From: QHWT01 sp963755695
Lineage (GTDB): Bacteria > Acidobacteriota > Vicinamibacteria > Vicinamibacterales > 2-12-FULL-66-21
DNA length: 64,000 nucleotides
Direction of reading: 5' to 3'
Assembly: GCA_963755695.1 (NCBI GenBank)
Contig: CAVWLB010000010.1
Coordinates: 1,736,001-1,800,000 of the forward strand
Position 1 is the stretch's first letter; each line of letters begins with the position of its first letter. Below the pieces are notes generated by a model. The model was not told the DNA's origin, ran no database searches, and worked only from the letters and a program-made list of their open reading frames with translations. The position numbers and the translations under genes are program-made. Below are positions 57,807 through 64,000 of the stretch, in pieces.

Positions 57807-58735
57807 CTGAGCGCGAGACCTTCCTGGATTTTCTGTTTGAAGCGACGGATGAACCGCTGGGCGATCTCCGGCGCATAGCCGCCGGCGCGAAACGCATCGT
57901 CCCATTGCCGATCGGTGAGCTTGTCGAGTTGCTCGCAGATCCATCGGACGTCGTCGGGGGTGATCCGTTCGACCAGGGCGCCGTGCCGGCCGCGATAGTC
58001 GAAGCGCACGTGGCCGTCGACGACTCCCTTGATGAACGGCGTCTGTTCGAAGATCTGCACGTCGCCGCGCGGCGCGTCGATGACCCCGGTCCGGCCGAAG
58101 GACTGACCGAGGTCGCGCGCGACATACCACTTGCGGGCGCCCTCGAACGGCTCGGGAAGCTCGTAGATCGCGTTCTGCTCGTCCTTCAGGTCCGAGTTGC
58201 CGAGCATCACCTGCAGAACCAGCAGGCCGTTCTGTTCGCGCGTGCCGACGAACGGGCCGCGATAGTACGACCACGTACCCTTCGCGTCCAGACCGTGGAG
58301 GTCGGGTTTGCTTTCACGGAAGCGTGCAGGCAGCTGAGGGTTCTGGTCCGGTGCGCCGTCGGCGTTCCACTTGCCGACGTAATAAATCGGCGGCTGGTGG
58401 AAGCCGACCGCCCACAGAATTCGCGACGCAACTACTTCAGTTGGGGCCTCCGGCGGAAATTTGATGCTCCACTGCCGATCACCCGGCCCCACGACGGTCA
58501 TGCCCGGGCTGAATCCGATTTTCTTCACGTCGACAACTTTGTAGGTCGCCTCGGGATCCGGCGCAAGGCGCTTCCCGCCCACGCCCCAGAACAGATCGCG
58601 CCCGGGGTCCGGCGCATGCCACAGCTGAGCGAGCTGGGTCCGTGTCGGCGGCTCGGCGAGCGTCGAGCGAATGGCTGGGTGGCACGACGTAATCAGCCCG
58701 AGCGGCACGATCAAGAGCAGCGCGTTGCGACGCAT
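57803..58735 (-). CDS. Lipoprotein of unknown function, possibly kinase-like
   Basis: The ATG at 58735 opens a 310-residue lipoprotein with a lipobox in LIVPLGLITSC. The mature protein has KVVDVKKIGFSPGMTVVGPG, then VLQVMLGNSDLKDEQNAIY and ARKWYVARDLGQSFGRTGV, where an Asn-Ser-Asp and a later Asp-Leu-Gly resemble the catalytic and metal sites of CotH/HipA-like atypical kinases. The following DUF4956 gene is a typical partner of CotH-like genes, which supports but does not prove this. The C-terminus (RWICEQLDKLTDRQWDDAFR) is helical. The start is chosen because it begins the signal sequence. Confidence 0.65.
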   Translation of the reverse strand: MRRNALLLIVPLGLITSCHPAIRSTLAEPPTRTQLAQLWHAPDPGRDLFWGVGGKRLAPDPEATYKVVDVKKIGFSPGMTVVGPGDRQWSIKFPPEAPTEVVASRILWAVGFHQPPIYYVGKWNADGAPDQNPQLPARFRESKPDLHGLDAKGTWSYYRGPFVGTREQNGLLVLQVMLGNSDLKDEQNAIYELPEPFEGARKWYVARDLGQSFGRTGVIDAPRGDVQIFEQTPFIKGVVDGHVRFDYRGRHGALVERITPDDVRWICEQLDKLTDRQWDDAFRAGGYAPEIAQRFIRRFKQKIQEGLALR

Positions 58736-58868
58736 CTCGACAGGCTCATGTGCAAGCTGTGGGCCAGAGAGCTCAGCAAGGAACGTTGTGCAGCATCGAG
58801 CAAGGAGGACGGGGTTTAAGGCAGTGGTTGGCGGTAAGGATCTCCTCAGTTGGAGTCTTTGAGAGGAT

Positions 58869-61800
58869 TCATCGGAAATTGTGTGACTCGACGGCAGGTG
58901 AGTTTCCCCCAATGGAATGGAGGCGCTCTGCCTTCACCGAGGTGACCCCTTCCTGAATCTGTAACGTGCCTTCGACGAGCAGGTAAGGCTCCCCCACGAT
59001 GGTCGCGCGCTGCTCGGAGAACAAGTCGGGGCGGACGATGATGTTCGCGATTCCGGTTTCATCCTCGAGGGTGAGGAAGACGAACCCCTTCGCCGTGCCG
59101 GGACGCTGCCGGGTAATGACGGCGCCGGCAACCCGCACGCGGCGGCCATGTCGTCCGCGAGAAAGATCGCTGGCGCGCAGCACACCGCGCAAGGCCAGTT
59201 CCGCGCGCCGCAAGGACATCGGATGCGGTCCGATCGTCAGGCTCGTCCCGGCATAATCCGCGAGCAAGCGCTCGGGAACGGTCATTGGCTTGAGGGGCGC
59301 TTCGCGTGCCGAGGTCCGAGGGCCGAGGTCCGAGGTGCGATGTCCGAGGTGCGATGTCCGAGGTGCGATGTCCGAGGTCAGGCGGTTCTTCTTCATTGTC
59401 TTTTCGGGCCTCGGGCTTCGGGCCTCGGCCCTCGACGGTTACGCCTCGCTCGAACAGTTCACCCTCTGGCCGAATCGCCTGTTCGACCTGCCACAGCGCC
59501 GTGCGGCGATCGAAGCCAAACGCATTGAGGGCACCGATTTCCGCCAGCGTTGCGACCTCGTCGCGCCGCAGGCCGGTGCGGCGGATCAGATCGTCGAGAG
59601 ATGAAAATCGAGGTCCGAGGTCCGGAGTGCGAAATCCGGGGAGGACAGCCGCAATGGGCAATCGCCACAGGTGCGAGCAGATGTTGCAGAACCCCTCGTG
59701 CGTGTGCAGTATCTCGAGCATCGAGGGATCGTCAGCTCCGCATTTCGGGCATCGAAGCTCGGTTATCTCCGTGTTCTTCGTCCGCTCCTCGGACCCCGCT
59801 CCTCGGACCTCGCTACACGCCACGATCGTCTCCCCCACTTCGCGGCGGAGTCCGGTGACATACATCAACCCGAGCCGCACGCGGCCGTCGGGTTCGACGC
59901 GGCAGTCCCAATCGGAGACTTGTACATCGATCGGCGCGAAGCGGACACCGTGTCGTTGCGCGTCCTTGACCAGCGTCGAGGGATGATAGAACCCCATCGG
60001 CTGGTTGTTCAGCATCGCGATGTAGAACGCCGCGGGATAGTGCGCCTTCAGATACGCGCTCGCGTAGACCAGCAGCGCGAAGCTCGCGGCGTGCGACTCG
60101 GGAAACCCATACAGCGCAAACGAGGTGATCGACCGAATGATCTCCTCTGCGGCATCGCCGGTAATACCCTGTCGCGCCATCCCTGCCCGCAGCTTGCCTT
60201 CAATCTGCTGCATGCGATGCTCGGACCGCTTGAACCCGAACGCGCGGCGCAGTTCCTCCGCCTCGCCGCCACTGAATCCGGCCGCCACCATTGCCATCCG
60301 CAGCAACTGCTCTTGAAACAGCGGCACCCCCAGCGTGCGCTCGAGGATCGGCTGCAGCGACGGATGCGGATACGTCACCGGCTCCTGCTTCTGCCGCCGT
60401 TTCAGATATGGATGCACCATCTGTCCGACAATCGGCCCCGGCCTGATGATCGCGACCTCGACGACGATGTCGTAGAAGGTTTCGGGACGCAGCCGTGGCA
60501 GCGTGGCCATCTGCGCGCGCGATTCGACCTGGAAGATCCCGATGGTGTCCGCCTCTTGCAGCATTCGGTAAACGGCGGGGTCGTTGGAGGGAAGATGGGC
60601 AAGATCGAGGGGCGAGGGGCGAGCGGCGAGGGGCGAGGCGCGAGGTTCGAAGTCCGAGGTCCGAGGTCCGAGGTGCGCTGGTGCTTCGGGTTCTTCGTAC
60701 GCCTCTCGCGCCTCCTGCTCTTCTCGGTTCTCGTGTTCCCCCTCCTCGCCCCTCGCCTCTTGCCGCTCGGCTCCATTTACCACTTCCAGCGCATCCTGAA
60801 GAACCGCCATCATTCCCAATCCCAGCAGGTCGACCTTGACGATCTTCATGTCGGCGCAGTCGTCCTTGTCCCACTGGATCACCACGCGATCGGGCATCGA
60901 GGCGTTCTCGAGCGGAACGACCTCGTCGAGACGGCCCTGGCAGATGACCATGCCGCCCGAGTGCTGGCCCAGGTGCCGTGGCAGATCCTGGATCTGCTGC
61001 CAGAACTGACCGAATAGCTGGATCGTCGGGTCCGCGCGGTCGAAGCCTGCGTCGCGAAGGTTGCGCTCGATCGTCTCTTTTGGATCGACCCACTCGAACC
61101 GGTTGATGATTTTCGTGAGCGTATCGACCTGCGCCGGCTCGATGCCGAGGACCTTGCCCACCTCGCGCGCCGCGCTCCGGCCGCGATAGGTGATGACGTT
61201 GGCCGTCATCGCGGCGCCGAGCTTCCCGTACTTTTGATAGATGTGCTGAATAACCCGCTCGCGGCGATCGCCGCTCGGGAGATCGAGATCGATGTCCGGC
61301 CACTCGCCGCGTTCGTCCGAAAGAAATCGCTCGAACAGGAGGTCCATCCCGATCGGATCGACGGCGGTGATGCCGAGGCTGTAACACACGGCGCTGTTGG
61401 CCGCGGAGCCACGACCCTGGACCAGAATCCCCTCTTGCCGGCAGAAATTGACGATGTCCCAGACGATGAGGAAGTAGCCGGCGAGATCGAGTCGGTCGAT
61501 GAGATCGAGCTCGCGCTCGATCTGCCGCGTATGCCGCGGCTCGATCGGGCGGTATCGCTCGCGCGCGCCGGCCTGCGTAATGTTGCGAAGAAACGATCCC
61601 ATCGTTTCTCCAGGTGGCACCGGATACGAAGGAAAGCGATAGCCGAGATCCGCCATGGTGTAACCAAGTCGGTCGGCGAGATCGCGCGTCGCGGCCAGGG
61701 CGTGCGGCAGATCGCTGAACAGCCGGGCCATCTGGTCCGGATCCTTGAGATAGCGCTCCGCGTTGCAGCTCAAGCGTCGTCCCGCACGCTCTACGGTGGT

Positions 61801-62529
61801 CTTGTGACGGATGCAGGTCAGGACATCGTAAAGCGGACGATCCGCTGGCTGCGCGAAGCGAACGCCGTTGGTTGCCACGATCGGCACATGAAACGCCGCG
61901 GCAAGGTCGCGGAGCGCGTGATTGTCCGCTTCCTCGTCGCGCAGCAGATGCCGCTGCAACTCGATATAGGTGCGGTCGCGGCCGAACAGCCCGACGAGAC
62001 GATCGACGAGACCGCCGACGCCAAATCGCACGCCGCTGAGCATCGTGCGTCCGGCCAGCACGATCAGACCGGATGTCGCCCCGTCGAGATCGTCCAATGC
62101 GAGCGCCCCTTCTCCCTTCGGGGCACGAAGCTTCATCTTCGTCAGCAGCCGGCAGAGATTGCGATATCCCTCCTGCGATTCGATGAGGACGGGGAGTTTG
62201 AAGATGGATTCCGAGGTTCGAGGTCCGAGGTCCGAGGTCCGAGGTCCGAGGTTCGAGCTCCGACGGTCGCGATTCGAGATCCGATCCTCCGGGCCTCGGG
62301 CCTCGGGCCTCGAGCCTCGGCTCGCGACGGTGAGTTCGGCCCCGATGATCGCCTTGAGGCCGGCTTTTTTTGCCGCCATGTGAAAGCGCGGGGCGCCGTA
62401 CACGCCATCGCGATCGAGGAGCGCCAGGGCGGGATAGCCCAGCTCCACTGCCCGCGCGACCAGCGCTTCGGGCAACGACGCGCCATCTAGAAATGAAAAC
62501 GCCGACGAGGCGTGAAGTTCGATGTACAC
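58869..62529 (-). CDS. dnaE2: Error-prone DNA polymerase DnaE2 with repeat insertions, frame broken near 59309-59433
   Basis: The minus strand encodes a C-family polymerase of the ImuA-ImuB-DnaE2 mutasome. The PHP domain starts VYIELHASSAFSFLDGASLP; palm motifs include PDIDLDLPSGDRRERVIQHI with catalytic Asp residues, QVESRAQMATLPRLRPETFY, and FGFPESHAASFALLVYASAY. Low-complexity segments of repeated GPRTSDL heptapeptides, encoded by 7-nt arrays, interrupt the protein at several points. The C-terminal OB domain (RVRVAGAVITRQRPGTAKGF, LTLEDETGIANIIVRPDLFS) is in a different frame from the rest, and the switch falls in the 59.31-59.43 kb arrays. An ATG at 59396 could start the OB domain separately. 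The GTG at 62529 is the likely start; no stop separates it from imuB. Confidence 0.88.
59309..59433. repeat. Heptamer arrays at the dnaE2 frame break
   Basis: Ten exact-phase units (CCGAGGT, CCGAGGG and GCGATGT) occupy 59309-59378, 70 bp. Four more (GGGCCTC, GGGCTTC, GGGCCTC, GGCCCTC) occupy 59406-59433. The dnaE2 frame upstream and downstream of this block differs by one base. Confidence 0.88.
59609..59643. repeat. Short heptamer array in dnaE2
   Basis: Five units (CGAGGTC twice, then CGGAGTG, CGAAATC, CGGGGAG) encode the GFRTPDLGPRFSSLDD segment in frame. Confidence 0.7.
59783..59814. repeat. 14-nt tandem repeat in dnaE2
   Basis: CGCTCCTCGGACCC is repeated with one change (14-nt, that is two-heptamer, period) and followed by CGCT. 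It lies within the segment encoding SEVRGAGSEERTK, in frame. Confidence 0.65.
60606..60775. repeat. Long heptamer-derived insertion in dnaE2
   Basis: Ten units from CGAGGGG through CGAGGTG occupy 60606-60675, followed by a degenerate C/T-rich continuation to about 60775. The encoded insert is rich in Glu, Arg, Pro and Ser and sits between LGMMAVLQDALEVV and LDLAHLPSNDPAVYRM. Confidence 0.75.
62211..62325. repeat. Heptamer arrays in the dnaE2 PHP region
   Basis: Seven units of CCGAGGT type occupy 62211-62259 and about five of GGGCCTC type follow near 62290-62325. They encode SNLGPRTSDLGPRTSES and SRGSRPEARGPED between two conserved parts of the polymerase, in frame. Confidence 0.8.
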
Positions 62530-63999
62530 GATGACGGTCAGTCGTACCACGCCATCCAAAAACCAGCGCCCCGTCGAACGATCCTGAAAGATGCGGCAGA
62601 TGGCGCCGCTCTTCAGCGCGACGTCCCATTCGTCGTGATTCCAACTCTCCCCATACCATCCGCCCGACGTCCGCCATGGCCCCGCCGCCTGGGTCACCGC
62701 ACCTGACGGCATGCCCCGGCGCGAGGCCGAGAGAAACACCGGCCGCCCGCGTTCGACATTCACGCGAATGGCCGGCGGCACACGCTGTCGTCGCATGACG
62801 GCATCCGCCCGGCCAACCCCGGTGTCGGGTGCGGGTTGATCCGTGTTCTCGCGCGCCGCTGATTCCGGCTGAAATTGCCGCATCTCGAATGCGCCCGGCC
62901 GATGCGTGTCGACGAGCGCCGGCGCGCCGACCCGTGACTCGCCGATCAGCGCCGACAAGCGCGCCGTGAGCGTCGTCAGGGTTTCTGGCGAGGGAAGCGC
63001 GCGTTCGAGCAGCGAAAACTGGGTAATCCGCGCCGGCGCCGGATCGACCTCGATGCTGACAATGTCGATCGCCGCGGATGGCGGATGGGATTCGAGATCG
63101 AGCAGCAGCAGCGTTCGCAGGACGCGCGCGTCGCGCATCGGTGCGGGAAGCTGCAGCACCCGCGCGTCGGTGGACCGATCGGTCAGGCGCAGATCGAGAT
63201 GGACCGCCGCCGCTCCACGATCGGCCCGCTCGAGCGCCGCCGACAGCGGATCGAGCAACCGCGCGAGCACGAACGACAACGGCTCGAGTTCATCGATCGG
63301 CCATTCGAGCTCGAGCCGCTCCAGATAGCGCGGCGTCTCGCTGTCGGGCACGAACGGCCGCGCGTCGAGGCCGCGCGCCAGCCGCTGCAGTGCCGAGCCG
63401 CGCCGGCCGAGACGCGAGGCCAGGTCCGCCGCGGGAAGCGCCACGAGATCCCCCAGCGTGGCAATCCCCCATGATTCGAAAATCTCGTACGGCCGCACTC
63501 GGTCGCGGACGTTCATCCGCGGCGGCAGGACTTCGAGCCATTGCAGGTGCTGAACCGCCAGCGGCGCAAGTGTTACCGACGCATCGCCAGCAACGACCGT
63601 CGCGGCCGAGCCGTTCACGCCTGCCAACAGCCGCGCCGCTGTCTGCGTAGGTGCAATCGCCACTGACGCGCGGAGCGCGGATTCGCGTATGCCCGAGCGA
63701 TCTCTGCGGCGATGGCTGCCGGCTCGCCAATCAACCGGCCCAGCCCCGATACGTCCAGCAGAACGTCGTGATCTCCGGCGCGCATTACGCGGGGTGAAAA
63801 ATCGCGCGCGATCGATAGCAGTGCCGTGGTGTCTTCGCCGTGCAGGCAGGCGTAACGTAACCCGCGCGACGATCACCGCTTCGGCCGGGTGGCTCTGTGC
63901 AGATTCGGGAGCTTCGTGGCTGGTTCGAGTTCCGGGTGATCGGTGTAGCCCATGGCCCAGAAACAGCGCCAGCTGGGTAACGCTTTCCGACGACACCAC
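62530..63999 (-). CDS. imuB: ImuB-like Y-family polymerase homologue (C-terminal part, frameshifted, cut by window edge)
   Basis: This region upstream of dnaE2 encodes VAIAPTQTAARLLAGV, EVLPPRMNVRDRVRPYEIFE, the helix-hairpin-helix part WGIATLGDLVALPAADLASR, then LERLELEWPIDELEPLSFVL and the C-terminal DEWDVALKSGAICRIFQDRS, which together match ImuB. The catalytic-site region is in another frame (HDVLLDVSGLGRLIGEPAAI), requiring a one-base change near 63680 and another near 63835. ImuB is the non-catalytic adaptor that brings DnaE2 to the beta clamp. It reads into dnaE2 without a stop codon. ImuA, if present, would lie beyond the window. Confidence 0.8.
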
Positions 64000-64000
64000 G

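Noticed and set aside
59671..61017. A long plus-strand frame antisense to dnaE2
   Set aside because: It has no Shine-Dalgarno or domain similarity and includes translated repeat arrays.
59309..62325. Regular repeats considered as a CRISPR array
   Set aside because: Units are 7 nt, contiguous and without unique spacers, and no cas gene is nearby.
60200..62677. An 825-codon minus-strand frame overlapping dnaE2
   Set aside because: It is a frame shadow of dnaE2 in high-G+C sequence, rich in Arg/Ser/Pro and without family motifs.

Overview
The window is a high-G+C, gene-dense bacterial chromosome segment with Gram-negative features: an outer-membrane polysaccharide export protein, a predicted beta-barrel, Tat and Sec signal peptides and a lipoprotein. 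The combination of an XrtA/PEP-CTERM-type exopolysaccharide locus, families of secreted parallel beta-helix proteins, an ImuB/DnaE2 mutasome and scattered heptanucleotide repeats suggests an acidobacterium of the Vicinamibacterales type. That is an inference from gene content; no rRNA or tRNA gene is present to confirm it.

Layout. 1-3.3 kb: start of msrP (edge-truncated), a small histidine kinase, a family 2 glycosyltransferase and a methyltransferase. 3.3-14.8 kb (minus strand): four tandem paralogous secreted parallel beta-helix proteins, two of them with very large modular C-termini, then an 80-residue PEP-CTERM-like protein. 15.5-49 kb (plus strand): an exopolysaccharide locus with two sigma-54 activators, a degenerate GGDEF protein, export protein, beta-barrel, Wzz, BY-kinase, polyprenyl glycosylphosphotransferase, nucleotidyltransferase, YvcK/CofD-like protein, locus ATPase, two nucleotide-sugar dehydrogenases, seven glycosyltransferases, polymerase/ligase, CDP-glycerol transferase-like protein, heparinase II/III-like protein and two asparagine-synthase-like amidotransferases. 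A secreted nuclease-like gene sits inside it on the minus strand. 49-59 kb: housekeeping and hypothetical genes. 58.9-64 kb (minus strand): dnaE2 and part of imuB.

How the genes fit together. The locus would build a uronic-acid-containing, probably amidated and phospho-decorated polymer on a lipid carrier, polymerise it and export it. The sigma-54 activators, together with sigma-54-like promoters in front of beta-helix gene A, the PEP-CTERM-like gene and the second activator, suggest one RpoN-controlled programme of polymer, cell-surface protein and secreted beta-helix proteins. No exosortase and no Wzx-type flippase is visible in the window.

Two features deserve most attention. First, degenerate tandem repeats with a 7-nt period and at least five different consensus sequences occur in spacers and at several places inside dnaE2; the dnaE2 reading frame breaks at one such array by exactly the amount that losing one heptamer would repair. 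Second, beta-helix protein B carries two PKD domains, each apparently interrupted by a nested carbohydrate-binding-like module. A technical caution: 41.6-42.7 and 44.5-48.95 kb contain about fifty single-base indels, and several isolated frameshifts abut GTAC, which looks like residual consensus error. Coordinates of broken genes span the repaired gene.
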